From an uncultured Bacteroides sp. (GTDB taxonomy: Bacteria; Bacteroidota; Bacteroidia; Bacteroidales; Bacteroidaceae): a stretch of 41,160 nucleotides of DNA. The DNA is taken from the NCBI GenBank assembly GCA_958477465.1, contig CAUEFX010000038.1:1-41160 (forward strand), given 5' to 3'. The translations under genes and the position numbers were made by a program. This document shows, one piece after another, positions 24,574 to 32,844 of the stretch. Position 1 is the first letter of the stretch, and each line of letters opens with the position of its first letter. The notes below the pieces were generated by a model. The model saw nothing but the letters and a program-made list of their open reading frames with translations. It made no database searches and was not told the origin of the DNA.

Positions 24574-26916
24574 TTAGTACACGCTTATCTCATCCACAAA
24601 GAGGAAAGGAGCTTTTCCTTCTCCGGCATGTCCTTTCGGTAGGGCAGGAGTATGTTTGATGATGACTTTAACGAAATTAGTCTTTACCGGAGAAAATTCT
24701 ACGCTGTAACTCTCGACCGTTTTAGGAGCGGCAGCCTCTGTTTCGATCGGATAGTCTTTAGAAGCCACTTCCCGGAAATCTTTTCCATCATCAGATACGG
24801 CAACGCTCAGTCCGCAGGCTCCCATGATCCAGGCACTGAGATCAATGACGGCCTCTGTCGAGACCCGGCTTATTTCCGTCGATTCTTCCAGTTGAATGGT
24901 TGCTTCGACGTCTTTCCCCGGAAAACCGAGCCAGCGTCCGCTGGCGTAAGAATTTGTACCTTTCAAACCGTCAACAAGCACGATGGCACCGTCATAAGAA
25001 TATTTAGGAGCCGGCTGGCTTTTTAATTCGATGGGGCGGCAAGTTGCTTTATTGAAGTCGATCTGTTCCGATTTGATTTTACTGTTATTACCATTGGGAC
25101 GTATGGCGATTGCTTTGAAATCGGCAGCTTGTGTAACGGTTATCGTTTTTTTGTACAGCGTTCCGTGCTTCTCACTCGGTTCCGTTCCGTCCAATGTATA
25201 GTAAATAGGCGCATTGTCGATGGTGCTCAGTTCTATCATCACTGCTTTTTTCTTCGGGTCGGGTGTGATTTTAGAGTCTATGTTAAATACATGCTTGCCA
25301 TAGTTGAGGCCTTCGCGGTCATAGAATGCCAGAAGTTGCGGCAGACGTCTGGTGAAGTTACGGTAGTCTTTCTTTTCCGGAAGTGTCCATTGCACCTCTG
25401 CCAAGGCTGCCATACGTGGGAGTACCATGTATTCTATCTGTTGGGTGGTGGCTATGTATTCCGTCCATAGGTTGGCTTGTGCACCGATGATATGTTTCTT
25501 TTCATTCTCATTCAGTGAAGCCGGAACGGGTTCCAGACTGTATACTCGTTCCAAGGGTACGCAACCGCCGATTGCATCCGGTTCATCTTTGGTGTCTGCC
25601 GTCTGGTAATAATCAAAATACACATACGTATTGGGAGTCATGATAACATCATGTCCGAGTTTGGCTGCCTCCAGACCGCCATCCATTCCACGCCAAGACA
25701 TAACGGTGGCGTTCGGTGCCACATCCCCTTCCAGTATTTCATCCCATCCGATGATGCGTCTTCCTTTGCTGTTGAGGAATTTTTCGATACGTGACATACA
25801 ATAACTTTGCAGGCGGTCTTCAGCCGTATGCTTCTCGTCGGATTTTAGTTTTTCCGATTGGATGCGTGCCTGGCATTTCGGGCATTCTTTCCAGCGGTCT
25901 CGTGGCGCTTCATCGCCACCGATGTGGATATATTCGGATGGGAACAGTTCGATGATCTCGCTTAGCACGTCTTCAAGAAACACCATGGCTTTTTCGTTAC
26001 CTATACAGATGACATCCGGGAATACTCCCCATGTCTTCTCTACTTCATACGGACCTCCCGTACAACCCAGCTCCGGATAAGAGGCCAGTGCGGCAAGCAT
26101 GTGGCCCGGTAGGTCCACTTCGGGGATAATGTTGATATACCTTTCTTGTGCATAGGCCACTACCTCTTTTATTTGTTCTTGCGTATAGAACCCTCCGTAA
26201 GGTGTTCCGTCATATTGGCCGGAATTGTGTCCTATTACAGTCTCCGAACGTTGCGAACCGATCTCCGTCAGTCTTGGGTATTTCTTGATTTCAATTCTCC
26301 ATCCCTGGTCTTCTGTCAGGTGCCAGTGGAAAGTATTCATGTTGTGCAGAGCCAGCAGGTCGATATACTTTTTCACAAATTCTACCGGGAAAAAGTGGCG
26401 TCCTACGTCGAGGTGCATTCCCCGGTAACCGAAGCGTGGATAGTCTTTGATGGTTGCCGCCGGAAGTGTAATTTGCGCATCGGCGACTGTTGCCGGAATT
26501 GACTTCCGCAAAGTCTGTATGCCGTAGAATACTCCATTGGGTGTTTGCCCGTTGATGGTGATCAGTTTGGGAGATACTGTAAGCTCGTACCCTTCTTTTT
26601 CGGCGATACTCTGGTCCAATCCCAGGACAATCGCATTGGACGGTGTACTGTCCGAGGTGATTGTTGCAATACCGAGTTCTTTTCCGGTTGCCTCTTTGAT
26701 ATATCCGGATAAAAATTCGGCATTTCGTTTCAGCAGTTCGTCTCCTTCCGGATAAAGGATTTTTGTCGTTTCCTGTAGCGTGAAAGGAGTCTCTTGGCTG
26801 GCTACGATTTCTTGGGGGAGAGGGATTACTTGATAAATTTTTTCTTCCTTTTGCGTGTTGCATGAAGTGAAAGCCAGTGCGGCAACCGCAAAAAGTGCTT
26901 GGTTAAGTTTTCTCAT
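24574..26916 (-). CDS. GH20 beta-N-acetylhexosaminidase, lipoprotein
   Basis: The protein is 780 residues from the ATG at 26916 (MRKLNQALFAVAALAFTSCN), with a lipoprotein cysteine at residue 19. A longer frame from 26946 would add ten residues before the signal peptide and is rejected. Domains in order: GH20b (about 25-155), the catalytic GH20 barrel (about 160-510) with the Asp335-Glu336 pair in HIGGDEAPRDRW and the FHWHLTEDQGWRIEI segment, a chitobiase-type C-terminal domain (about 540-620), and a C-terminal F5/8-type carbohydrate-binding domain (about 640-780). It would release terminal GlcNAc or GalNAc from host or dietary glycans in the periplasm or at the cell surface. The gene is monocistronic and unrelated to its neighbours. 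Confidence 0.95.
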   Translation of the reverse strand: MRKLNQALFAVAALAFTSCNTQKEEKIYQVIPLPQEIVASQETPFTLQETTKILYPEGDELLKRNAEFLSGYIKEATGKELGIATITSDSTPSNAIVLGLDQSIAEKEGYELTVSPKLITINGQTPNGVFYGIQTLRKSIPATVADAQITLPAATIKDYPRFGYRGMHLDVGRHFFPVEFVKKYIDLLALHNMNTFHWHLTEDQGWRIEIKKYPRLTEIGSQRSETVIGHNSGQYDGTPYGGFYTQEQIKEVVAYAQERYINIIPEVDLPGHMLAALASYPELGCTGGPYEVEKTWGVFPDVICIGNEKAMVFLEDVLSEIIELFPSEYIHIGGDEAPRDRWKECPKCQARIQSEKLKSDEKHTAEDRLQSYCMSRIEKFLNSKGRRIIGWDEILEGDVAPNATVMSWRGMDGGLEAAKLGHDVIMTPNTYVYFDYYQTADTKDEPDAIGGCVPLERVYSLEPVPASLNENEKKHIIGAQANLWTEYIATTQQIEYMVLPRMAALAEVQWTLPEKKDYRNFTRRLPQLLAFYDREGLNYGKHVFNIDSKITPDPKKKAVMIELSTIDNAPIYYTLDGTEPSEKHGTLYKKTITVTQAADFKAIAIRPNGNNSKIKSEQIDFNKATCRPIELKSQPAPKYSYDGAIVLVDGLKGTNSYASGRWLGFPGKDVEATIQLEESTEISRVSTEAVIDLSAWIMGACGLSVAVSDDGKDFREVASKDYPIETEAAAPKTVESYSVEFSPVKTNFVKVIIKHTPALPKGHAGEGKAPFLFVDEISVY

Positions 26917-26943
26917 AATAAAATTGATTAGCATTAGTTTGGG

Positions 26944-26951
26944 CAAATATA
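26944..26951 (-). promoter_or_regulatory. Candidate -7 promoter box of the GH20 gene
   Basis: On the minus strand TATATTTG matches the Bacteroides -7 consensus and is followed by CCC. It lies 27 nt before the ATG at 26916. No good -33 box is seen. The remaining bases up to 27087 are AT-rich, without an ORF and without an obvious terminator for the operon that ends at 27088. Confidence 0.45.
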
Positions 26952-27087
26952 CTAAAAAATAATGGTTATGATTCGTTTAGATAGAATATTAAGCTCGGAA
27001 TGTTGCAATGGCTCTTTCATTAAAAAAATGTTTTTATAAGGAGATATCTTCTACCTCTTCCTCTTTTTGATAAAGTACACCTTGTAA

Positions 27088-28284
27088 TTACCTTGACCGA
27101 ACCGGGCTATAACGATTAATAGTAATAGGTAACTTCTGCTCTATAGAGTTGTTTTTATATGTTACACTAACAACGATGTTACGTTTTATTGATTGAGCTG
27201 AGAATTTTGCCGGTACATTAAATGAGAGATTTATTTCTGAATTGGCCTCCAAATCACCATTCCATTCTCTGGTAACACCAGAACATTCTATAACGACAGA
27301 AACTGCTTCAAGTTTTACATTCAAGATATTTCGTATCTTTACCTCCGTATATGCTCTTCCCTTAGAATTTGCTTTAAGGTTTTTGGAAGTCAGTCCGATC
27401 TTTAAATTCTCTTCTAAAGACACAGTATCTACTGGTATTGTAGATTCTTTGATAATAACTTTCTTAGGCTTTTCTATAAAAATGATAGAATCATTTCCAT
27501 TTGTGTATTTAATAACTCTCCGTAATGAATCAAGAACTAAAACTCCTTCTTTAAAAATAACTTTGTTTTCAGTGGTATCTATCAATGATGCTGTATTTGA
27601 TAGAATCCTTTTTACCACTGCCTGGCTCTTTTCATTTTCTTGGTACTGTTTTATACCATCTTCAGTAGCTATGATACATTCACCTTTGTATACAGAGGAG
27701 CGAAAGATTGCTTTTTTATCTTCAAGGATATATCTTTCCTTACCATCAGTATCAATATGCTTCCAACCTCTTTTATTTATATATATACTCGCGATTCCAT
27801 TTACAAAAGGAGTTACATCATCAAACATAGCACCTCCTTTTTTCCCTATAGATTTTACTCCTTTAATTTTTGCTGATAATTTGTATGGAATTCCGGCTGA
27901 ATTGATATATCCCCATTTTTCAATAGCTGTCCATTGATTTTTGTTAGTGGATGATACGGGTATGAATCCTTCACTGATATATTTGTATTTGGTGTGAACT
28001 TTATATTCTCCATCGAATTTTTCTATTATACCGATAGAGTCAATAATTCCCCACAAACGGTCATTTTTGGTTAATAGGGCTTTCCCTTCCTTAAATCGGA
28101 TGTTCTGATATTCTACAGAGGCGATGACATTGTCATTCCGATCTATTATGCCATAAAAGTTACCACTTTTCACTTTGAATAATCCATTGCCCAAATCTTC
28201 TTTTTCTGAATACTCAAATCCTTGTGAGAGAGCAACAAAAATATTGCTCAATGTAAAAACTGTTACTATAAATATTCTTTTCAT
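27088..28284 (-). CDS. Secreted WG-repeat protein, last gene of the T6SS-like operon
   Basis: The 398-residue protein has a signal peptide (MKRIFIVTVFTLSNIFVALS). WG-type repeats are visible as YGIIDRNDN (44-52), WGIIDSIG (78-85) and WGYINSAG (124-131), each preceded by a variable stretch. The C-terminal 130 residues look like a beta-sandwich with alternating hydrophobic strands (SVVIECSG, INLSFNVPA, IVVSVTYKN). WG repeats occur in Bacteroidota proteins of unclear function. It lies 9 nt downstream of the kinase gene, so it is likely co-transcribed and acts in the periplasm, where the kinase C-terminal domain should also be. A direct link to secretion is inference only. Confidence 0.7.
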   Translation of the reverse strand: MKRIFIVTVFTLSNIFVALSQGFEYSEKEDLGNGLFKVKSGNFYGIIDRNDNVIASVEYQNIRFKEGKALLTKNDRLWGIIDSIGIIEKFDGEYKVHTKYKYISEGFIPVSSTNKNQWTAIEKWGYINSAGIPYKLSAKIKGVKSIGKKGGAMFDDVTPFVNGIASIYINKRGWKHIDTDGKERYILEDKKAIFRSSVYKGECIIATEDGIKQYQENEKSQAVVKRILSNTASLIDTTENKVIFKEGVLVLDSLRRVIKYTNGNDSIIFIEKPKKVIIKESTIPVDTVSLEENLKIGLTSKNLKANSKGRAYTEVKIRNILNVKLEAVSVVIECSGVTREWNGDLEANSEINLSFNVPAKFSAQSIKRNIVVSVTYKNNSIEQKLPITINRYSPVRSR

Positions 28285-28293
28285 ATCATCTTT

Positions 28294-29952
28294 TTAATAT
28301 ATTAAACCCCAGGCCTTTAGTGTCTCTTTGTCATTCTTGATGGCATTACGGTATAATTCTGCAACAGAATCATTGAAGTTTGCCACTCTTTTCTCAAACA
28401 GTTCGTACAATTTTACGAGTTGCTTGTCTTCACTATTTGATAATTCATTTGCAAGTTTCTTTTCCATTAAATTATTGAAAGCCCAATATACGGATTTGTA
28501 ATCTGTTGGGTCGATCTCCATTGCTTTATATAGCATTCTGTTAGCTTCTTCCAGATTCATTGGAATGTTTAAAAGAGTTTGTCTCCTTGTTGGAATATTG
28601 AAATAGTTGTTCCCCTTTGATAAGGTTAGTCCACATTCAAAAAGTGCGTTATTGTTTAATGAGTCTGATAATAATATTTCTTTAATCCCATTAAATCCGA
28701 TAATGGCTTCATCTGGAACTTTAGAATTCAACATTAGAGTATAGTATTTGAGTTTGGCAGGCTCGTAGGATTTTGTCTCCGCCAATTGTTTTAGTTGATT
28801 CACTGCTTCAATATGCAGATGAGTGCTATCTTTCAGACTCAACCAATACAACGCTTCATTATAGAGTTCTTCTGTGCTAGGTTCTTTGCTAACCATCTCT
28901 TTATTTTCTTCTGACTCTTGTTTATTGGACCAAATATATCCGATAGCCAGTAACAAACAAGCTGCGGCAATGCAGCTTATTATAATACCTTTATTCCAAC
29001 CTGTATTTGGGTTTGTTTTCACTCGTTCTAAGTCAACCCTCAGTTCTGCAACACTGGCATATCTTTTGGACTGAGCTTTTTCTGTGGCTTTTTTGATTAT
29101 ATGTTTAAACTCTCTACTTTTGACATCTTTCATCGGTAGTGCATTTCTCAGGTTTGCAGAAAGTATGTCTTGATCCGTTCCGCTAAAAGGTAGATGTCCT
29201 GTACAAAGTTGATATAAAAGAATACCTAAAGCATAAATATCAGTAGTGTAATTTTGACTTTTTACATCCCCAAGAACCAATTCGGGCGCGGCGTAATTTA
29301 CTTTACCCATAAAAACTCCAGTAGCCGTCAAGGCTTTATCAAGACTTTCAAGGGAGACAATTTGTTTACAGATACCGAAGTCAATCAACTTTATCTTACC
29401 ATCTATTGTTAACATTATATTGGATGGGTCAATGTCTCTATGAATAAAACCGTTATCATGCAAAGCCATCAGGCCTGAAAGTATAGATTTCATTATTCGT
29501 ATAACAACGACATCACGATTCTGAGTATATTGGCTGTATATCTCTGCGGCAAACGGAATTTGCATACCATTTTGATCAGATGTAACACCATTTATAACAT
29601 CCTCTAATGTGACACCTACTAACAATTCCATGATAACATGATAATGTACCTTACATTTGATTCCATCTTCATAAGGACTTGTCGTTTCAACAAAACCATA
29701 CATACGTATGAGATTGTCATTATCTAATTGTATATTAGCTTCTCTTCGTGCTCGTTCTACAACACGTTCTGGTATATTATCGTAAATCGCTTTGATGGCA
29801 ACAGGCATTCGTTCTCCGGTTCTTTCTACAACACGAAAACCTTTGAGAACTCTTCCCATTCCTCCCTCACCAAGAGGAGTCGCATCTGCATCATATTCGT
29901 AGTATATACCACTTCTCTTTTCTGCATCACCTTGTAATCTTATGATATTCAT
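28294..29952 (-). CDS. Membrane-spanning Ser/Thr protein kinase (Hanks type)
   Basis: The 552-residue protein has an intact eukaryotic-like kinase domain (about 20-310): glycine loop LGEGGMGRV (27-35), VAIK lysine 54, HRD 171-173 in IHRDIDPSNIML, DFG 191-193 and APE 222-224. A single transmembrane segment follows (about 322-341, GIIISCIAAACLLLAIGYI). The C-terminal 210 residues are helical and TPR/Sel1-like (EALYWLSLKDS, ECGLTLSKGNN, RMLYKAMEIDPTDYK) and would face the periplasm. It is placed 14 nt after a pseudokinase-FHA gene and two genes after another FHA protein, the natural targets of such a kinase. In proteobacterial T6SS, PpkA phosphorylates Fha1 to trigger assembly; here the parallel is inferred from the gene neighbourhood. 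Confidence 0.92.
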   Translation of the reverse strand: MNIIRLQGDAEKRSGIYYEYDADATPLGEGGMGRVLKGFRVVERTGERMPVAIKAIYDNIPERVVERARREANIQLDNDNLIRMYGFVETTSPYEDGIKCKVHYHVIMELLVGVTLEDVINGVTSDQNGMQIPFAAEIYSQYTQNRDVVVIRIMKSILSGLMALHDNGFIHRDIDPSNIMLTIDGKIKLIDFGICKQIVSLESLDKALTATGVFMGKVNYAAPELVLGDVKSQNYTTDIYALGILLYQLCTGHLPFSGTDQDILSANLRNALPMKDVKSREFKHIIKKATEKAQSKRYASVAELRVDLERVKTNPNTGWNKGIIISCIAAACLLLAIGYIWSNKQESEENKEMVSKEPSTEELYNEALYWLSLKDSTHLHIEAVNQLKQLAETKSYEPAKLKYYTLMLNSKVPDEAIIGFNGIKEILLSDSLNNNALFECGLTLSKGNNYFNIPTRRQTLLNIPMNLEEANRMLYKAMEIDPTDYKSVYWAFNNLMEKKLANELSNSEDKQLVKLYELFEKRVANFNDSVAELYRNAIKNDKETLKAWGLIY

Positions 29953-29966
29953 AGAAATAGTTTTTG

Positions 29967-31262
29967 TTAATATGCTTCAACTCTTAATTTTATATCTCCA
30001 ATCGAGATAATGTCACCTGGATTTATTTCATGACCTTCTTCTGTAACCGGTTCAGAATTAATATATGTACCATTTAGTGAACGGGACCACTTCTCTCTCG
30101 TTTCTTTATTCCATTGCCCGTCTCGAATATACCATATATCTTTTTCATCATCTAATTCAATGGTACAGTGGCGACGTGATATATAAGCAGAAGTATGTTC
30201 CGGTAACTGTATCATGTTAAATACAGAATTATCAGCTCTTCCTATAGTAATAATTCTCTTAGGTAATTGCATTATTTCCGGCAACCTGTAATACTTGTCA
30301 AACTCATCTCCTTGCATTACATGGAGCATTATTCCATTCAAAATTGTTTGCGACACTTCCACCCTACTCCCTGCTACACTTATATAGCAACAATCATCTT
30401 CCGGAAGTTTATTAAGGATTTCATCAATGTCTTTTGCTCGTTCACTGGCACCGGGTGATAAACAAACTTCCAGAATGCTCATCCACATATCACGCTGTTC
30501 ATTGCGTAAAAGGATATTTTTATTCCAATCGTTGTTTTTCGCCCGTGATTGATAATGAATCCAATCAGATTCTGTTACTAATCGACCAAATGGAAGTTCT
30601 CCGGTTAGAAGTTGGAAAAGAATAACACCAAATGAGAATATATCAACAGAGGGTAAAATTGTTGAGCATCTTTCCAAACGGTATAATTCCGGTGCCTGAT
30701 ACGCCAATGATTTATCAATAAACCGTGAACGCAAACTCTTATTTTTGCTTGTTAATAGGTTTCCACGGCCTCCGAGTATAACATAGTTGGTAATCATAGC
30801 ATGATTATTATCTGTTATAAGAATGTTTTCAGGGGCCAATTGACAATGAATCTTACCTGATTTGTGTAAATCCCGTAATCCATACAATATTTCCTTTACT
30901 GTCTTGATAAGATTTAATTTTGAATTCCGCACGTAATGTGATAAATCCATAGATTTGCAATACTCCATTAGTAAATATGGATTGCCGTTTACTACTCCAG
31001 TATGGACTATGTTAGTAAGATAATTACTCTTAATCTGACAACTTTTGATCTCACTATCAGCAGAAAGTAGCATGTTCTGACGTAAACGAGGCTCTATTTC
31101 CCAAAGTTTGAGAAGTTTTAGTATATACTCCTTTCCAGAAGTATCATTTACTTTGAATTCCTGGTCAGTATGAGTTGAACTTAAAACCCGTTCTACTCTA
31201 AACTTTCCATCTATGATATCATGTATGCGAAAATCGCAGCGTTGAACTGTATTGTTTTTCAT
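29967..31262 (-). CDS. Pseudokinase fused to an FHA domain
   Basis: The 431-residue protein has a kinase fold (about 20-290) that has lost the catalytic machinery. The glycine loop is replaced by VLSSTHTDQEF; HRD is HCQ (139-141, in IHCQLAPENIL), so the catalytic base is missing; DFG is Asn-Tyr-Val (159-161). The VAIK-type lysine (Lys49), the catalytic-loop Asn146 and APE (190-192) remain. The C-terminus (about 333-431) is a canonical FHA domain with TIGR (339-342), SRRH (362-365) and NGTYIN (397-402), able to bind phosphothreonine. No membrane segment is present. It probably serves as a cytoplasmic adaptor for the active kinase encoded next, or for a phosphorylated apparatus component. Confidence 0.9.
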   Translation of the reverse strand: MKNNTVQRCDFRIHDIIDGKFRVERVLSSTHTDQEFKVNDTSGKEYILKLLKLWEIEPRLRQNMLLSADSEIKSCQIKSNYLTNIVHTGVVNGNPYLLMEYCKSMDLSHYVRNSKLNLIKTVKEILYGLRDLHKSGKIHCQLAPENILITDNNHAMITNYVILGGRGNLLTSKNKSLRSRFIDKSLAYQAPELYRLERCSTILPSVDIFSFGVILFQLLTGELPFGRLVTESDWIHYQSRAKNNDWNKNILLRNEQRDMWMSILEVCLSPGASERAKDIDEILNKLPEDDCCYISVAGSRVEVSQTILNGIMLHVMQGDEFDKYYRLPEIMQLPKRIITIGRADNSVFNMIQLPEHTSAYISRRHCTIELDDEKDIWYIRDGQWNKETREKWSRSLNGTYINSEPVTEEGHEINPGDIISIGDIKLRVEAY

Positions 31263-31266
31263 ATAA

Positions 31267-31593
31267 TTATGCCATTATATCAAATCCTTTAATTTCAGTT
31301 CTATTCCCGTGAAAATGAATGGTTTGTAATTTTCCTTGGAATTTATTTAAGCAGTAAGCTCTAAAATCATCTTTATTTTTGAAGTGTTCAGAAACTTTTT
31401 TCCATTTATATTTGACTGCATCATCAATGATATGATTTAAATCCTCTAATGTTGCCTCATTAATACGGCTGAGTCTATTTAATATATATTTATCTATATC
31501 TTTCAGACCTTTTTGCTTATATTCTGGACTTTCTTTTTGAGGAAGTTCTCCTTGAATTTTTATTATGTTGACAATTGAAAATTTGAAATCCAT
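31267..31593 (-). CDS. Small protein of unknown function in the T6SS-like operon
   Basis: The 108-residue soluble protein has no signal peptide or membrane segment. It is rich in Lys and Ile, with a helical central part (IDKYILNRLSRINEATLEDL, then WKKVSEHFKNKDDF). I do not recognise a family. It lies 4 nt upstream of the pseudokinase gene and 5 nt downstream of the FHA gene, so it is surely co-expressed with the signalling module. It could be an adaptor or a small regulator; nothing in the sequence shows which. Confidence 0.6.
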   Translation of the reverse strand: MDFKFSIVNIIKIQGELPQKESPEYKQKGLKDIDKYILNRLSRINEATLEDLNHIIDDAVKYKWKKVSEHFKNKDDFRAYCLNKFQGKLQTIHFHGNRTEIKGFDIMA

Positions 31594-31598
31594 AATAT

Positions 31599-32039
31599 TT
31601 ACTTTCTTTTTGTTTTAACATTAAATACAAATTGCCTGTCTCCCATTTTGATTATATCACCAGGCTCCAACTTAATGCCAGCTCCGGCATGAACGTATGT
31701 TGAATTATTACGAGAACGGTCTTCAATGAACCAATGACCATCGGAGAAAAAGAAACAAGCTTGTTCTTCATCATCAATAGATCTATCATGAGGAACGGTG
31801 TTCTGACGAGAAAGATAAATTTCTGCGCCATCTTCATATACTTCCTCTAACATTTCTCTTTCACCTGGCAATGCAATGGGGCGTAATGTACAGAATGGCA
31901 TTTCGTCTTCATTATAGTCATACGCCTCCTCTTCTGTTAGGATCGGCGTAACAATATCATCAGGCATCTCTGCCAAACAAATTGGGCAGGTGTGCATTCC
32001 GTTTATTACTGGATAGCCACAATTATCACAATTTATCAT
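31599..32039 (-). CDS. Zinc-ribbon FHA-domain protein
   Basis: The 146-residue protein starts with a zinc ribbon (Cys4, Cys7, Cys18, Cys21; NCDNCGYP and TCPICLAE), then an acidic linker (TEEEAYDYNEDE), then an FHA domain (about 70-142) with YLSRQN in place of the usual GR strand, HWFIEDRSRNNSTYV and LEPGDIIKMGDRQFVF. The binding-loop arginine (Arg78) and the NNST turn are kept, so phosphopeptide binding is plausible. It resembles Fha1-type regulators of proteobacterial T6SS in domain content only. It follows the 261-residue protein gene in the same operon. Confidence 0.85.
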   Translation of the reverse strand: MINCDNCGYPVINGMHTCPICLAEMPDDIVTPILTEEEAYDYNEDEMPFCTLRPIALPGEREMLEEVYEDGAEIYLSRQNTVPHDRSIDDEEQACFFFSDGHWFIEDRSRNNSTYVHAGAGIKLEPGDIIKMGDRQFVFNVKTKRK

Positions 32040-32054
32040 TATTGTTATATCTTA

Positions 32055-32840
32055 TTATTTAAATATAGATTCAAAGGCTTGGACTCCAAGTAATTCATCT
32101 CTTGCTTTATCCCATCCATCAGTAGCATTATTTAATATCTTATTTGATGAACCAACTCCGGTAATCGTTGTTTTTGGCGTTTTCCCAAAAGTTCCTATCC
32201 CTTGTATTACATTACTAGTTGCATGTTGAGTCTCCTCAATATGACGTTCAAAGATTGAGATAAACTTATTGTTGTATGTGAAATTTTTAACTTTTAAAGG
32301 TATGTCATTCATATACAACATGAAATTCACGGGCTTGAAAGTATTCAAACCGGAATCAGATAATATTCTTGTAAAAGTTGCTTTAGGGAGAAATTTTGTA
32401 CATTTTACAAATGGTATAGCACCTAATAGATTCATAAATCCTCCTGATATGTTCCCTGTTGTAAAGCATGTAATAGCAAGTGTTAAACCACAAACAAGAC
32501 CGATCGGTCCAGGAACAAAACTTCCAATTTCCACAAAAATTCCTACTATAAATATTTGAAGAGTTGTCACACTTTTAGCAAGTTCTTTTGATGCTACTAT
32601 AATTGATGTTTTTTCTCCTTTTTCGAGTTGAATACTTACTTTTTCTAATTTTATAAGAATATCATCCCAATATCTTATTACCTGTTGTACAGCATCCATC
32701 TGAATAAAGAAATTGTTAGAGATTTTGCAACTTTTGTTTGCGAAATCATCCTTGAGAGCCTTTGTCCCTCCATCTTTAAGAATAGAGTGAATTTGCTTTG
32801 TGAATTTTGACAAACATTTTAGTAAGTCGGATGAAGCCAT
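32055..32840 (-). CDS. Hydrophobic-centre protein of unknown function, pretoxin-like segment
   Basis: The 261-residue protein has three parts: a helical N-terminus (1-90), a Gly/Pro-rich hydrophobic middle (about 93-150, with FVPGPIGLVCGLTLAITC and NLLGAIPFVKCTKFLP), and a polar C-terminus with no known domain. The middle recalls the pretoxin segments of polymorphic toxins and the similar segment in the DUF4280 protein of this operon. It has no signal peptide. It lies 4 nt after tssF. It could be a cargo effector, a chaperone-like partner or a membrane part of the apparatus. No toxin active-site motif is visible. Confidence 0.6.
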   Translation of the reverse strand: MASSDLLKCLSKFTKQIHSILKDGGTKALKDDFANKSCKISNNFFIQMDAVQQVIRYWDDILIKLEKVSIQLEKGEKTSIIVASKELAKSVTTLQIFIVGIFVEIGSFVPGPIGLVCGLTLAITCFTTGNISGGFMNLLGAIPFVKCTKFLPKATFTRILSDSGLNTFKPVNFMLYMNDIPLKVKNFTYNNKFISIFERHIEETQHATSNVIQGIGTFGKTPKTTITGVGSSNKILNNATDGWDKARDELLGVQAFESIFK

Positions 32841-32844
32841 ATCA

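Noticed and set aside
26917..26946. Ten extra N-terminal residues of the GH20 enzyme
   Set aside because: The lipoprotein signal peptide starts with MRKLN at 26916; the extra residues would precede it and reach almost into the promoter box.
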